DNA of 64,000 nt from Enterobacter hormaechei ATCC 49162 (lineage in GTDB: Bacteria; Pseudomonadota; Gammaproteobacteria; Enterobacterales; Enterobacteriaceae), in NCBI RefSeq assembly GCF_001875655.1, contig NZ_MKEQ01000002.1:744001-808000 (forward strand). Direction: 5' to 3'. The notes under the pieces are model-generated. The model saw only the letters and a list, made by a program, of their open reading frames with translations. It was not told the DNA's origin and did no database searches. Positions 29,063 through 39,097 of this stretch are shown piece by piece. The translations under genes were made by a program, and so were the position numbers. The first letter of the stretch is position 1; each line of letters opens with the position of its first letter.

Positions 29063-29560
29063 ATGACTGACCATGAATTGATGCAGCTTAGCGAAGTGGT
29101 GGGGCTGGCGCTTAAGCAACGCGGCGCGACTATCACGACCGCAGAATCCTGTACCGGCGGCTGGGTGGCGAAAGCAATTACCGATATTGCTGGCAGTTCC
29201 GCCTGGTTTGAACGCGGCTTTGTGACCTACAGTAACGAAGCTAAAGCGCAGATGATTGGCGTGCGTGAAGCCACGCTTGAGCAGCATGGCGCGGTCAGCG
29301 AGCCGGTGGTGATCGAGATGGCGATTGGCGCGCTGAAAGAGGCGCGCGCAGATTATGCTATCTCCATCAGCGGCATCGCGGGGCCGGACGGCGGCAGCGA
29401 CGTGAAGCCTGTCGGCACCGTCTGGTTTGGCTTTGCCACCTCAAAAGGGGAAGGGATCACCCGCCGGGAATGCTTCAGCGGCGATCGCGAAAGCGTACGT
29501 CGTCAGGCAACGGAATACGCGTTAAAAACGCTCTGGCAACAATTTCTACAAAACACTTGA
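29063..29560 (+). CDS. pncC: PncC, nicotinamide-nucleotide amidohydrolase (CinA C-terminal domain)
   Basis: PncC deamidates nicotinamide mononucleotide to nicotinic acid mononucleotide in the pyridine nucleotide cycle. The 165-residue protein is a stand-alone CinA-type domain with TTAESCTGGWVAKAI (near residues 27-41) and GIAGPDGGS (near 105-113), including the active-site serine region of the family. ATG at 29063 gives MTDHELMQLSE as in E. coli YgaD; the upstream in-frame start at 29030 lacks a good ribosome site. It precedes recA; the LexA box starts immediately after its stop. Confidence 0.93.
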   Translation: MTDHELMQLSEVVGLALKQRGATITTAESCTGGWVAKAITDIAGSSAWFERGFVTYSNEAKAQMIGVREATLEQHGAVSEPVVIEMAIGALKEARADYAISISGIAGPDGGSDVKPVGTVWFGFATSKGEGITRRECFSGDRESVRRQATEYALKTLWQQFLQNT

Positions 29561-29584
29561 TACTGTATGACTATACAGTATAAT
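29557..29584 (+). promoter_or_regulatory. recA promoter with LexA (SOS) box
   Basis: -35 TTGATA (29557-29562), 16-base spacer and -10 TATAAT (29579-29584). The spacer is filled by the SOS box CTG-N10-CAG at 29563-29578 (CTGTATGACTATACAG), a close match to the LexA consensus and only two bases from the E. coli recA operator. Confidence 0.97.
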
Positions 29585-29613
29585 TGCCTCAACAGAACAG
29601 AAGTCCATGGTGA

Positions 29614-30708
<1,095 letters not shown>

Positions 30709-30727
30709 TCCTCTCGGATAAAAATGA

Positions 30728-30751
30728 AGGGCTGCTGATGCGGCCCTTTTT
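30728..30751 (+). terminator. Terminator between recA and recX
   Basis: Stem AGGGCTGC/GCGGCCCT with a TGAT loop, followed by TTTTT. In E. coli partial read-through of the equivalent terminator gives low recX expression, and the layout here is the same. Confidence 0.88.
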
Positions 30752-30777
30752 GCATTTCTGAATCGACAGGTTTTTTT

Positions 30778-31278
30778 ATGAGTGAACCGACATCGCGCCG
30801 ACCAGCCTACTCACGCTTGCTGGATCGGGCCGTGCGTATTCTTGCCGTGCGTGACCATAGCGAACAGGAGCTGCGGCGGAAACTGTCAGCGCCTGTCATT
30901 AGTAAAAACGGTCCGGAAGACATTGATGCCACTGCGGAAGATTATGACCGCGTGGTTGCCTGGTGCTATGAACATCACTATCTGGATGATGGCCGTTTTG
31001 CCGCTCGCTTTCTCGCCAGCCGTGGTCGTAAAGGCTATGGGCCAGCGCGTATCCGCCAGGAGCTGAACCAGAAAGGCGTAGCCCGTGAATCAATTGAAAA
31101 AGCCATGCGCGAAAGTGAAATTGACTGGTGCGAACTGGCGCGTGAGCAGGCGGTACGAAAGTATGGTGAGCCGCTGCCGCGTGAATTTTCAGAAAAAGTC
31201 AAAATCCAGCGCTTTTTGCTCTACCGCGGCTTCCTGATGGAAGATATTCAGGATATCTGGCGTAATTTTACCGATTGA
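30778..31278 (+). CDS. recX: RecX, inhibitor of RecA
   Basis: RecX (166 residues) caps and destabilises RecA filaments. The sequence shows the all-helical tandem repeats of the family, for example [18 protein letters not shown] near residues 20-37 and [19 protein letters not shown] near 80-98. It lies 69 bases downstream of recA and is most likely expressed through read-through of the intervening terminator. Confidence 0.95.
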   Translation: MSEPTSRRPAYSRLLDRAVRILAVRDHSEQELRRKLSAPVISKNGPEDIDATAEDYDRVVAWCYEHHYLDDGRFAARFLASRGRKGYGPARIRQELNQKGVARESIEKAMRESEIDWCELAREQAVRKYGEPLPREFSEKVKIQRFLLYRGFLMEDIQDIWRNFTD

Positions 31279-31409
31279 ACGCATGCGGGATTTTACTTCC
31301 CACTAAAGAAAACTTATCTTATTCCCACTTTTTCCAGTAGCTGGTCCGTCCAACTGTTTACAGATACAGATCTGCTGCGACATTTCGTTAGCTTGATTTC
31401 AGGATAATT

Positions 31410-34037
31410 ATGAGCAAGAGCACCGCTGAGATCCGTCAGGCGTTTCTCGATTTTTTCCATAGTAAGGGACACCAGGTTGTTGCCAGCAGCTCCCTGGTAC
31501 CGAACAATGACCCGACTCTGCTGTTTACCAACGCCGGGATGAACCAGTTCAAGGATGTGTTCCTTGGTCTCGACAAGCGTAATTATTCCCGCGCCACAAC
31601 CTCACAGCGTTGCGTGCGTGCGGGCGGTAAACACAACGATCTGGAAAACGTCGGTTACACCGCGCGCCACCACACCTTCTTCGAAATGCTGGGTAACTTC
31701 AGCTTCGGCGACTATTTCAAACACGACGCCATTCAGTACGCGTGGGAACTGCTGACCGGTGAAAACTGGTTTAATCTGCCGAAAGAGCGTCTGTGGGTGA
31801 CCGTGTACGAGACCGATGACGAAGCGTTCGACATCTGGGAAAAAGAAGTGGGTATCCCTCGCGAACGTATCATTCGTATCGGTGACAACAAAGGCGCACC
31901 TTACGCGTCTGATAACTTCTGGCAGATGGGCGACACCGGGCCGTGCGGGCCGTGCACCGAGATCTTCTACGATCATGGCGACCACATCTGGGGCGGCCCT
32001 CCGGGAAGCGCGGAAGAAGATGGCGATCGCTACATTGAGATCTGGAACATCGTCTTCATGCAGTTCAACCGTCAGGCTGATGGCACCATGGAGCCGCTGC
32101 CAAAACCGTCCGTCGATACCGGTATGGGTCTGGAGCGTATCGCGGCTGTTCTGCAACACGTTAACTCCAACTACGAGATTGACCTGTTCAGCACCCTGAT
32201 CAAAGCCGTTGCTGACGTAACGGGCGCGACCGATCTGAACAACAAATCACTGCGCGTTATCGCTGACCACATTCGTTCCTGTGCGTTCCTGATTGCTGAC
32301 GGCGTTATCCCGTCGAATGAAAACCGTGGCTATGTGCTGCGTCGTATCATTCGTCGTGCGATCCGTCATGGCAACATGCTGGGCGCGAAGGACACCTTCT
32401 TCTATAAACTCGTTGGGCCACTGATTGGCGTGATGGGTTCTGCTGGCGATGAACTGAAACGCCAGCAGGCGCAGGTTGAGCAGGTTCTGAAAACCGAAGA
32501 AGAGCAGTTTGCCCGTACGCTGGAGCGCGGTCTGGCGCTGCTGGACGACGAACTGGCGAAGCTTAAGGGCGACACGCTGGATGGCGAAACCGCTTTCCGC
32601 CTGTACGACACCTACGGCTTCCCGGTTGACCTGACCGCGGACGTTTGCCGCGAGCGCAACATCAAAGTTGACGAAGCAGGCTTTGAAGCTGCAATGGAAG
32701 AGCAGCGTCGTCGTGCGCGTGAATCCAGCGGTTTTGGCGCGGACTACAACGCGATGATCCGCGTGGATAGCGCGTCTGAATTCAAAGGCTACGAAGAGCT
32801 GGCCCTGACCAGCAACGTGACCGCGCTGTTTGTTGACGGTAAAGCCGTAGATAGCATTAGCGCGGGCCAGGAAGCGGTTGTTATCCTGGATAAAACGCCG
32901 TTCTATGCGGAATCGGGCGGCCAGGTTGGCGATAAAGGCGAACTGAAAGGCAATGGCTTTAGCTTCACCGTAAGCGATACCCAGAAATACGGTCAGGCAA
33001 TTGGTCACCAGGGCAAACTGGTTTCAGGCTCTCTGAAAGTGGGCGAGGGCGTTCAGGCCAACGTTGACGAAGCTCGCCGTGCGCGCATTCGTCTGAACCA
33101 CTCGGCAACCCACCTGATGCACGCTGCTCTGCGCGACGTGCTGGGTACCCACGTTGCCCAGAAAGGTTCTCTGGTTAACGACAAAGTGCTGCGTTTCGAC
33201 TTCTCTCATTTTGAAGCGATGAAGCCCTCTGAAATCCGTGCGGTGGAAGACCTGGTGAATGCCCAGATCCGTCGTAACCTGCCAATCGAAACCCACGTTA
33301 TGGATCTCGAGGACGCGAAGAAGAAAGGTGCGATGGCGCTGTTTGGCGAGAAATATGACGACCGCGTTCGCGTGCTGAGCATGGGCGACTTCTCTACCGA
33401 ACTGTGTGGCGGTACTCACGCATCCCGCACCGGTGACATCGGCTTGTTCCGTATTGTTTCCGAGTCGGGTACGGCGGCAGGCGTACGTCGTATTGAGGCG
33501 GTGACCGGGGAAGGCGCAATCGCCAGCCTGCATGCGCAGAGCGACCAGTTGCACGAGATTGCGCAGCTGCTGAAAGGCGATAGCCAGAACCTGGGCGAGA
33601 AAGTGCGTGTCGCGCTGGATCGTACCCGTCAGCTGGAAAAAGAACTCCAGCAGCTGAAAGAACAAGCTGCGGCGCAGGAGAGCGCAAACCTCTCCAGCAA
33701 AGCGGTAGACATTAAGGGCGTCAAACTGCTGGTCAGCGATCTGGCGGGCGTTGAGCCTAAGATGCTGCGTACGATGGTCGACGATCTGAAGAACCAGCTT
33801 GGTTCAACGGTTATCGTGCTGGCAACGGTCGCAGAGGGTAAGGTTTCTCTGATTGCGGGCGTCTCTAAGGATGTGACGGATCGTGTTAAAGCAGGGGAAC
33901 TGATTGGTATGGTCGCCCAGCAGGTGGGGGGCAAAGGTGGCGGTCGTCCGGACATGGCGCAAGCCGGTGGTACGGATGCGGCGGCACTTCCCGCGGCATT
34001 AGCCAGCGTTGAAAGCTGGGTAAGCGCGAAACTGTAA
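31410..34037 (+). CDS. alaS: AlaS, alanyl-tRNA synthetase
   Basis: Charges tRNA-Ala. The 875 residues comprise the class II catalytic domain (about 1-460; motif 2 region [22 protein letters not shown]), the editing domain with the zinc ligands HSATHLMH (near 564-571) and the Cys-His pair in [15 protein letters not shown] (near 665-679), and the C-Ala domain ending [11 protein letters not shown]. All are intact. The 131 bases between recX and this gene hold its promoter, not resolved here. Confidence 0.98.
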   Translation: MSKSTAEIRQAFLDFFHSKGHQVVASSSLVPNNDPTLLFTNAGMNQFKDVFLGLDKRNYSRATTSQRCVRAGGKHNDLENVGYTARHHTFFEMLGNFSFGDYFKHDAIQYAWELLTGENWFNLPKERLWVTVYETDDEAFDIWEKEVGIPRERIIRIGDNKGAPYASDNFWQMGDTGPCGPCTEIFYDHGDHIWGGPPGSAEEDGDRYIEIWNIVFMQFNRQADGTMEPLPKPSVDTGMGLERIAAVLQHVNSNYEIDLFSTLIKAVADVTGATDLNNKSLRVIADHIRSCAFLIADGVIPSNENRGYVLRRIIRRAIRHGNMLGAKDTFFYKLVGPLIGVMGSAGDELKRQQAQVEQVLKTEEEQFARTLERGLALLDDELAKLKGDTLDGETAFRLYDTYGFPVDLTADVCRERNIKVDEAGFEAAMEEQRRRARESSGFGADYNAMIRVDSASEFKGYEELALTSNVTALFVDGKAVDSISAGQEAVVILDKTPFYAESGGQVGDKGELKGNGFSFTVSDTQKYGQAIGHQGKLVSGSLKVGEGVQANVDEARRARIRLNHSATHLMHAALRDVLGTHVAQKGSLVNDKVLRFDFSHFEAMKPSEIRAVEDLVNAQIRRNLPIETHVMDLEDAKKKGAMALFGEKYDDRVRVLSMGDFSTELCGGTHASRTGDIGLFRIVSESGTAAGVRRIEAVTGEGAIASLHAQSDQLHEIAQLLKGDSQNLGEKVRVALDRTRQLEKELQQLKEQAAAQESANLSSKAVDIKGVKLLVSDLAGVEPKMLRTMVDDLKNQLGSTVIVLATVAEGKVSLIAGVSKDVTDRVKAGELIGMVAQQVGGKGGGRPDMAQAGGTDAAALPAALASVESWVSAKL

Positions 34038-34056
34038 TAACTACAAAGCACAAGCA

Positions 34057-34090
34057 GACGCCATAGCGGTAACGTTATGGCGTCTTGCTC
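34057..34090 (+). terminator. Probable terminator after alaS
   Basis: Nine-base stem GACGCCATA (34057-34065) with TATGGCGTC (34076-34084), 19 bases after the alaS stop, followed by TTGCTC. The T-run is poor, so efficiency is uncertain. The rest of the 241-base spacer to csrA should hold the csrA promoters. Confidence 0.65.
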
Positions 34091-34278
34091 ACTGCGCTAT
34101 CGATAACGATAAAGTCAGGTTGAGTTTGTGTATATCGGCTAAACTTACGTTTAACAGAATGTGATGCCGTGACTGCTTACACTTTACGTGTTTGTCATCG
34201 CTTACTTTTTGGCGTTATATGATGGATAATGCCGGGATACAAGAGACCCGACTCTTTTAATCTTTCAAGGAGCAAAGA

Positions 34279-34464
34279 ATGCTGATTCTGACTCGTCGAG
34301 TTGGTGAGACCCTCATGATTGGGGATGAGGTCACCGTGACAGTTTTAGGGGTAAAGGGTAACCAGGTACGTATTGGTGTTAACGCTCCTAAAGAAGTATC
34401 TGTCCACCGTGAAGAGATCTACCAGCGTATCCAGGCTGAAAAATCCCAGCAGTCCAGTTACTGA
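34279..34464 (+). CDS. csrA: CsrA, global post-transcriptional regulator
   Basis: CsrA (61 residues) binds GGA motifs in mRNA leaders and controls carbon storage, motility and biofilm genes. The sequence [20 protein letters not shown] ... [11 protein letters not shown] is essentially that of E. coli, with the RNA-binding Arg44 region intact. A strong ribosome site AAGGAGC precedes the ATG; as a GGA it could itself be a CsrA target, as in E. coli autoregulation. Confidence 0.98.
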
Positions 34465-34806
34465 TATTGTCGCGTCTCGCTGTCGGGCGAGACGCAACCC
34501 TCCTGCTATTTTTCCTGCATAAAGTTACCGTTCTATTTCAAACGCTTCGTTTTTGACCACTCTCATAATCTTATCTCATCCAAATGACGCGCTTCTCTTA
34601 ACAGATTTCTGTGAAGATGCCTGCAAAATCCGCTTATAAAACACTCTCTTTGCGGCTTTTACATGCGAATTGCGTGCGAATTGTGCAAACGAAAAAAGCA
34701 TGTGGAAAATTGTTTGACTTATAAGTCCCAGAAAGTAATATATGCGCCACGCAGCGACGAGAAGCTCTTAACGAGTTGCTCGAAACACTCGAAAGAGGCG
34801 TTGTGT
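34465..34806. other. csrA-tRNA spacer: hairpin and stringent-type promoter
   Basis: No protein gene is seen in these 342 bases. A 9-base stem GCGTCTCGC/GCGAGACGC at 34472-34495 lies just after csrA and probably ends its transcript. The promoter of the tRNA operon is listed separately at 34714-34741. The middle part is AT-rich without recognised features. Confidence 0.7.
34714..34741 (+). promoter_or_regulatory. Promoter of the serine/arginine tRNA operon
   Basis: -35 TTGACT, 16-base spacer and -10 TAATAT followed by a GC-rich discriminator (GCGCCACGC), the arrangement of stringently controlled stable-RNA promoters. It lies about 65 bases before tRNA-Ser. Confidence 0.75.
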
Positions 34807-34899
34807 GGTGAGGTGGCCGAGAGGCTGAAGGCGCTCCCCTGCTAAGGGAGTATGCGGTCAAAAGCTGCATCCGGGGTTCGAATCCCCGCCTCACCGCCA
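34807..34899 (+). tRNA. serV: tRNA-Ser(GCT)
   Basis: 93 bases including encoded CCA. The anticodon GCT is at 34841-34843, a long variable arm follows, and the T-loop GGTTCGAATCC is intact. Matches E. coli serV in sequence and position (downstream of csrA). First gene of a tRNA operon. Confidence 0.97.
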
Positions 34900-34903
34900 T
34901 TTT

Positions 34904-34980
34904 GCATCCGTAGCTCAGCTGGATAGAGTACTCGGCTACGAACCGAGCGGTCGGAGGTTCGAATCCTCCCGGATGCACCA
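34904..34980 (+). tRNA. tRNA-Arg(ACG), copy 1
   Basis: 77 bases with encoded CCA, starting GCATCCGTAGCTCAGCT; anticodon ACG at 34938-34940, whose A is expected to be edited to inosine by TadA. Lies 4 bases after tRNA-Ser. All five copies are identical over 77 bases. Confidence 0.97.
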
Positions 34981-35044
34981 TCTATTACTTCATATTGCTT
35001 TCGAAGTGATATGAATATCGAGCAGTACAGTAGTAAATCCCGAT

Positions 35045-35121
35045 GCATCCGTAGCTCAGCTGGATAGAGTACTCGGCTACGAACCGAGCGGTCGGAGGTT
35101 CGAATCCTCCCGGATGCACCA
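35045..35121 (+). tRNA. tRNA-Arg(ACG), copy 2
   Basis: Identical 77-base tRNA-Arg(ACG) with CCA; second unit of the 141-base tandem repeat. Confidence 0.97.
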
Positions 35122-35185
35122 TCTATTACTTCATATTGCTTTCGAAGTGATATGAATATCGAGCAGTACAGTAGTAAATCCCGAT

Positions 35186-35262
35186 GCATCCGTAGCTCAG
35201 CTGGATAGAGTACTCGGCTACGAACCGAGCGGTCGGAGGTTCGAATCCTCCCGGATGCACCA
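35186..35262 (+). tRNA. tRNA-Arg(ACG), copy 3
   Basis: Identical 77-base tRNA-Arg(ACG) with CCA; the spacer that follows (29 bases) differs from those before it. Confidence 0.97.
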
Positions 35263-35291
35263 TTTACTATTTCTGAAAGCAGTTCCCTGAT

Positions 35292-35368
35292 GCATCCGTA
35301 GCTCAGCTGGATAGAGTACTCGGCTACGAACCGAGCGGTCGGAGGTTCGAATCCTCCCGGATGCACCA
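35292..35368 (+). tRNA. tRNA-Arg(ACG), copy 4
   Basis: Identical 77-base tRNA-Arg(ACG) with CCA, 29 bases after copy 3. It is followed by an unrelated spacer that ends in a partial tRNA 3' end. Confidence 0.97.
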
Positions 35369-35480
35369 TATTCTCCTGGATAACAGCGATGCTGTGGTTT
35401 CAAGGTCTGCGAGTTAATCGCAAGCACCAGGGAGGATAACGTTGCTTCAGCAACGGCCCGAAGGGCGAGGCGCAGCCGAG

Positions 35481-35499
35481 TAATCCTCCCGGATGCACC
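35481..35499 (+). pseudogene. 19-base tRNA-Arg 3'-end remnant
   Basis: AATCCTCCCGGATGCACCA repeats the last 19 bases of the tRNA-Arg genes without the rest of the gene. It ends a 112-base spacer (35369-35480) containing GCAACGGCCCGAAGGGCGAG, a structured element. The layout resembles the 19-base tRNA-Tyr terminal repeats in the E. coli tyrT (rtT) region. Confidence 0.8.
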
Positions 35500-35564
35500 A
35501 TCTTTTACTTCATATTGCTTTTGAAGTGATATGAATATCGAGCAGTACAGTAGTAAATCCCGAT

Positions 35565-35641
35565 GCATCCGTAGCTCAGCTGGATAGAGTACTCGGCTAC
35601 GAACCGAGCGGTCGGAGGTTCGAATCCTCCCGGATGCACCA
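35565..35641 (+). tRNA. tRNA-Arg(ACG), copy 5
   Basis: Identical 77-base tRNA-Arg(ACG) with CCA, last tRNA of the operon. E. coli has four tRNA-Arg genes (argV, argY, argZ, argQ) at this place, so this genome has one more plus the remnant. Confidence 0.97.
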
Positions 35642-35758
35642 TCTTCTCCCCCTTTGTTTATTCCTTCGACGTTTCGTCAGCAATCACACTCTCTGTCAGC
35701 GACAAAAATCCCCTTTTACGATAAAGTAATGCTTTGTTAATCGTTTAGCGAGAGCACG

Positions 35759-36325
35759 ATGTACGCACAGTATGACGGTTTGATCTTCGACATGGATGGC
35801 ACCCTCCTGGATACCGAACCCACGCATCGTCTGGCCTGGACCGACGTCCTGGCCCGTTACGGCATGCGTTTCGATTTGCAGGCGATGATTGCCCTCAACG
35901 GATCGCCCACCTGGCGTATCGCACAAGCCGTGATTGAGCTGAATCAGGCCGATCTCGACCCACACCAGCTCGCGCGTGAAAAAACCGATGCGGTAAAAGC
36001 CATACTGTTAGACACCGTGCAGCCTTTACCGCTCATTGACGTCGTCAAAGAGTGGCATGGGCGTCGTCCTATGTCTGTCGGCACGGGCAGCGAGAGCGCG
36101 ATAGCTGAAGCGCTCCTCAACCACCTCGGCCTGCGCCACTATTTTTCTGCCGTCGTTGCCGCCGATCATGTTAAACATCACAAACCCGCACCAGACACCT
36201 TCCTGCTCTGCGCAGAATTAATGGGTGTCCAGCCTGCAAAATGCGTTGTCTTTGAAGATGCCGACTTTGGCATCCAGGCTGCGCGTGATGCCGGAATGGC
36301 GGCGGTGGATGTTCGCTTACTGTGA
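35759..36325 (+). CDS. yqaB: YqaB, fructose-1-phosphate phosphatase of the HAD family
   Basis: Small HAD-family phosphatase of 188 residues; the E. coli enzyme dephosphorylates fructose 1-phosphate and 6-phosphogluconate. The nucleophile motif FDMDGTLLDTEP lies near residues 10-21, with motif II STGSES-like GTGSE, a lysine in HHKPAPD and motif III VVFEDADFG. It overlaps yqaA by 4 bases. Confidence 0.93.
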   Translation: MYAQYDGLIFDMDGTLLDTEPTHRLAWTDVLARYGMRFDLQAMIALNGSPTWRIAQAVIELNQADLDPHQLAREKTDAVKAILLDTVQPLPLIDVVKEWHGRRPMSVGTGSESAIAEALLNHLGLRHYFSAVVAADHVKHHKPAPDTFLLCAELMGVQPAKCVVFEDADFGIQAARDAGMAAVDVRLL

Positions 36326-36750
36326 GTGACGCGCTGTCACTCGCTTCATTATTCGTCAGCAGTTTTTTAAGCTCCACCCTCTTACCGGGGAATTCGGAAG
36401 TGGTGCTGGTGGCGATGCTGTTGTCCGGCGTGAGTCAGCCCTGGTTGCTGGTCTTAATAGCAACAATGGGTAATAGCCTTGGAGGGCTGACTAACGTTAT
36501 TCTTGGACGTTTCTTTCCGCTACGCGAAAAATCTCGCTGGCAGGAAAAGGCAGTGGGCTGGCTAAAACGCTATGGCGCTGCCACGCTGTTATTAAGCTGG
36601 ATGCCTGTAATAGGCGATTTACTGTGTCTGCTGGCGGGATGGATGCGCATCTCCTGGGGACCAGTGCTCTTTTTTTTGTGCCTTGGCAAGGCGTTACGCT
36701 ATGTTTTACTGGCATGGGTAACACTACAGGGTATGACGTGGTGGCACTAA
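36322..36750 (+). CDS. yqaA: YqaA, small SNARE-associated/VTT-domain membrane protein
   Basis: Inner-membrane protein of 142 residues with about four hydrophobic segments, from the YqaA/DedA-like (VTT-domain) group; function unknown. The motif LPGNSEVVLVAML near residues 21-33 and GRFFPLREKSRWQEKA in the middle loop are conserved with E. coli. It starts at GTG (36322) overlapping the yqaB stop as GTGA, so expression is likely coupled to yqaB. No partner is indicated beyond that. Confidence 0.9.
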   Translation: MSDALSLASLFVSSFLSSTLLPGNSEVVLVAMLLSGVSQPWLLVLIATMGNSLGGLTNVILGRFFPLREKSRWQEKAVGWLKRYGAATLLLSWMPVIGDLLCLLAGWMRISWGPVLFFLCLGKALRYVLLAWVTLQGMTWWH

Positions 36751-36833
36751 TTGGTGGAATGAATTCGCGACCTTCAATCGTCAACCATTACAATTATGCT
36801 GAGTGACAATTTTTTGACAGGCGGGAGGTCAAA

Positions 36834-38378
36834 TTGATCCCGGACGTATCACAGGCGCTGGCCTGGCTGGAAAATCACCCTCAGGCACTGAAGGGGATTC
36901 AGCGTGGGCTTGAGCGCGAAACGCTGCGCGTAAATGCGGATGGTAGCTTAGCGACAACGGGACACCCGAAGGCGTTAGGCTCGGCGCTGACACATAAATG
37001 GATCACAACCGATTTCGCCGAAGCGCTGCTGGAGTTCATCACGCCAGTAGACGGTGATATTGATCATATGCTGACGATCATGCGCGACGTGCATCGCTTC
37101 ACCGCCCGCAACCTCGGCGACGAGCGCATGTGGCCACTCAGCATGCCGTGCTATATCGAGCAGGGGCAGGATATTGAGCTGGCGCAGTACGGCACCTCGA
37201 ATATCGGTCGGCTGAAAACGCTGTACCGCGAAGGCCTGAAAAATCGCTACGGCGCACTGATGCAGACGATCTCTGGCGTGCACTACAATTTCTCTCTGCC
37301 GATGGCGTTCTGGCAGGCGAAATGCGGTGAAACGGATAAAGAGGCGATCTCCGCGGGCTACTTCCGCCTGATCCGCAACTATTACCGTTTTGGCTGGGTT
37401 ATTCCATATCTGTTCGGCGCATCGCCAGCCATCTGTTCATCTTTCCTGCAAGGGAAGCCGACCGCACTGCCGTTCGAGAAGACCGAGTGTGGCATGTATT
37501 ACCTGCCGTACGCGACCTCCCTGCGCCTGAGCGATCTTGGCTATACCAATAAATCGCAAAGCAATCTCGGAATTACGTTTAACGATCTGCACGATTATGT
37601 GGCAGGCTTGAAGCGGGCGATCAAAACCCCGTCGGAAGAGTACGAAAAAATCGGCCTCGAAAAATACGGTAAACGCCTGCAAATTAACAGCAACGTGTTG
37701 CAGATTGAAAATGAACTGTATGCGCCGATTCGTCCGAAGCGCGTGACGCGCAGCGGTGAAACGCCGTCAGATGCGCTACAGCGCGGCGGCATCGAATACA
37801 TTGAAGTGCGCTCGCTGGATATCAACCCGTTCTCACCGATTGGCGTTGACGAGCAGCAGGTTCGCTTCCTCGACCTGTTTATGGTCTGGTGCGTACTGGC
37901 GGATGCGCCGGAAATGAGTTCCGACGAACTGCTGTGTACCCGTACCAACTGGAATCGCGTGATTCTGGAAGGGCGCAAGCCGGGCCTGACGTTAGGTATT
38001 GGCTGTGAAACGGCCCAGTTCCCGCTGGCTAAGGTGGGGAAAGATCTGTTCCACGACCTGAAGCGCGTTGCCCAGACGCTGGATAGCGTGTACGGCGGCG
38101 AAGCTTACCAGAAGGTCTGTGATGAACTGGTTGAAAGCTTTAATAACCCGGAACTGACATTCTCAGCTCGCATTCTGCGTTCTATGATTGAGCAGGGAAT
38201 TGGTGGCACAGGGCGTTCACTCGCAGCGGAGTACCGTGAGATGCTGATGCAGGAGCCGTTAGAGATCCTGAGCGAAGCGGATTTCGTGGCAGAGCGCGAT
38301 GCGTCCGTTGTGCGTCAGAAAGAGGTCGAAGCGGCGGATACGGAGTCGTTTGAGGCGTTTCTGGCGAAGCAGGCTTAA
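36834..38378 (+). CDS. gshA: GshA, glutamate-cysteine ligase
   Basis: Catalyses the first step of glutathione synthesis. The 514-residue protein begins with a TTG start codon (36834) behind GGGAGGT, exactly as in E. coli gshA, which keeps translation low. The start [15 protein letters not shown] and the ATP-grasp-like core ([17 protein letters not shown]) match the gammaproteobacterial GshA family. Confidence 0.97.
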   Translation: MIPDVSQALAWLENHPQALKGIQRGLERETLRVNADGSLATTGHPKALGSALTHKWITTDFAEALLEFITPVDGDIDHMLTIMRDVHRFTARNLGDERMWPLSMPCYIEQGQDIELAQYGTSNIGRLKTLYREGLKNRYGALMQTISGVHYNFSLPMAFWQAKCGETDKEAISAGYFRLIRNYYRFGWVIPYLFGASPAICSSFLQGKPTALPFEKTECGMYYLPYATSLRLSDLGYTNKSQSNLGITFNDLHDYVAGLKRAIKTPSEEYEKIGLEKYGKRLQINSNVLQIENELYAPIRPKRVTRSGETPSDALQRGGIEYIEVRSLDINPFSPIGVDEQQVRFLDLFMVWCVLADAPEMSSDELLCTRTNWNRVILEGRKPGLTLGIGCETAQFPLAKVGKDLFHDLKRVAQTLDSVYGGEAYQKVCDELVESFNNPELTFSARILRSMIEQGIGGTGRSLAAEYREMLMQEPLEILSEADFVAERDASVVRQKEVEAADTESFEAFLAKQA

Positions 38379-38388
38379 GCAGAAAAGA

Positions 38389-38461
38389 AAAAGGCCACAT
38401 CGCTGTGGCCAAAATATACATCTCTGAATTCAGGGATGATGATAACAAATGCGCGTCTTTC
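38389..38461 (-). ncRNA. micA: MicA small RNA
   Basis: On the minus strand between luxS and gshA, starting GAAAGACGCGCATTTG and ending in a GGCCAC...GTGGCC hairpin with a T-run, about 73 bases. The 5' part matches E. coli MicA, which pairs with the ompA and other porin mRNAs with Hfq. Position and orientation are as in E. coli. One difference is that the terminator loop reads AGCGA, which does not affect pairing. Confidence 0.94.
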
Positions 38462-38467
38462 ATATAC

Positions 38468-38495
38468 TCAGACGCGCATTCTGTAGAAGAGTTCA
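38468..38495 (-). promoter_or_regulatory. micA: Sigma-E promoter of micA
   Basis: Reading the minus strand, a TGAACT element (-35) and TCTGA (-10, 38468-38472) precede the MicA 5' end, in agreement with the sigma-E consensus GAACTT/TCTGA. This links MicA to envelope stress, as in E. coli. Confidence 0.8.
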
Positions 38496-38531
38496 GTTTA
38501 TTTTAAAAAAAATCACTACCGGAGGTGACGT

Positions 38532-39047
38532 ATGCCGTTATTAGATAGCTTTACTGTCGACCATACCCGTATGGAAGCACCAGCAGTCCGCGTGGCGAAG
38601 ACCATGAACACGCCGCACGGCGACACGATCACCGTTTTCGACCTGCGCTTCTGCGTGCCCAATAAAGAAGTGATGCCAGAGAAAGGTATTCACACGCTGG
38701 AACATCTGTTCGCTGGTTTCATGCGCGACCACCTGAACGGCAACGGCGTGGAGATCATCGATATCTCTCCGATGGGCTGCCGCACCGGTTTTTACATGAG
38801 CCTGATTGGTCAGCCTGAAGAGAAACGCGTTGCCGATGCGTGGAAAGCGGCCATGGAAGACGTGCTGAAGGTGAAAGAGCAGAACCAGATCCCTGAGCTG
38901 AACGTTTACCAGTGCGGCACCTACCAGATGCACTCTCTGGAAGAAGCCCAGGAGATTGCCCGTCATATCATCGAACGTGATGTGCGTGTAAACAGCAACG
39001 ACGAGCTGGCCCTGCCAAAAGAAAAACTTCAGGAACTGCACATTTAG
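38532..39047 (+). CDS. luxS: LuxS, S-ribosylhomocysteine lyase (AI-2 synthase)
   Basis: Converts S-ribosylhomocysteine to homocysteine and DPD, the precursor of autoinducer 2. The 171-residue protein keeps the metal-binding HTLEHLFAG (His54, His58) and Cys128-equivalent [11 protein letters not shown], and the catalytic Cys84 in [11 protein letters not shown]. It is preceded by GGAGGTG. MicA is transcribed divergently from its upstream spacer. Confidence 0.97.
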   Translation: MPLLDSFTVDHTRMEAPAVRVAKTMNTPHGDTITVFDLRFCVPNKEVMPEKGIHTLEHLFAGFMRDHLNGNGVEIIDISPMGCRTGFYMSLIGQPEEKRVADAWKAAMEDVLKVKEQNQIPELNVYQCGTYQMHSLEEAQEIARHIIERDVRVNSNDELALPKEKLQELHI

Positions 39048-39063
39048 TATCGTGCCTGTGGAT

Positions 39064-39086
39064 GCCCGGTGCTTCGTTGACCGGGC
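39064..39086. repeat. REP-type half element after luxS
   Basis: GCCCGGT (39064-39070) with ACCGGGC (39080-39086), a short member of the REP family. It is the only structure in the spacer and may end the luxS transcript. It lies directly before the AraC-family gene. Confidence 0.75.
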
Positions 39087-39097
39087 CTACAATTCTG

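Larger units (their letters stand above)
34904..35262 (+). repeat. 141-bp tandem repeat carrying tRNA-Arg copies 1-3
   Basis: The starts of tRNA-Arg copies 1, 2 and 3 (34904, 35045, 35186) are exactly 141 bases apart, and the 64-base spacers between them (34981-35044 and 35122-35185) are identical. This indicates recent amplification by unequal crossing-over. A close variant of the spacer (three changes, at 35500-35564) reappears before copy 5. Confidence 0.92.

Noticed and set aside
35481..35499. Phage or island attachment site at the tRNA 3' end
   Set aside because: No integrase gene or foreign DNA lies near; the duplication is only 112 bases from the tRNA and fits an rtT-like repeat better.
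34842..35568. Minus-strand reading frames with repeated [16 protein letters not shown] peptides
   Set aside because: They are complements of the tRNA-Arg/Ser genes and spacers, a well-known source of false proteins. The repeats reflect tRNA copies.
34904..35641. CRISPR-like array because of regular repeats
   Set aside because: The repeated units are tRNA genes with identical spacers; no unique spacers and no cas genes.
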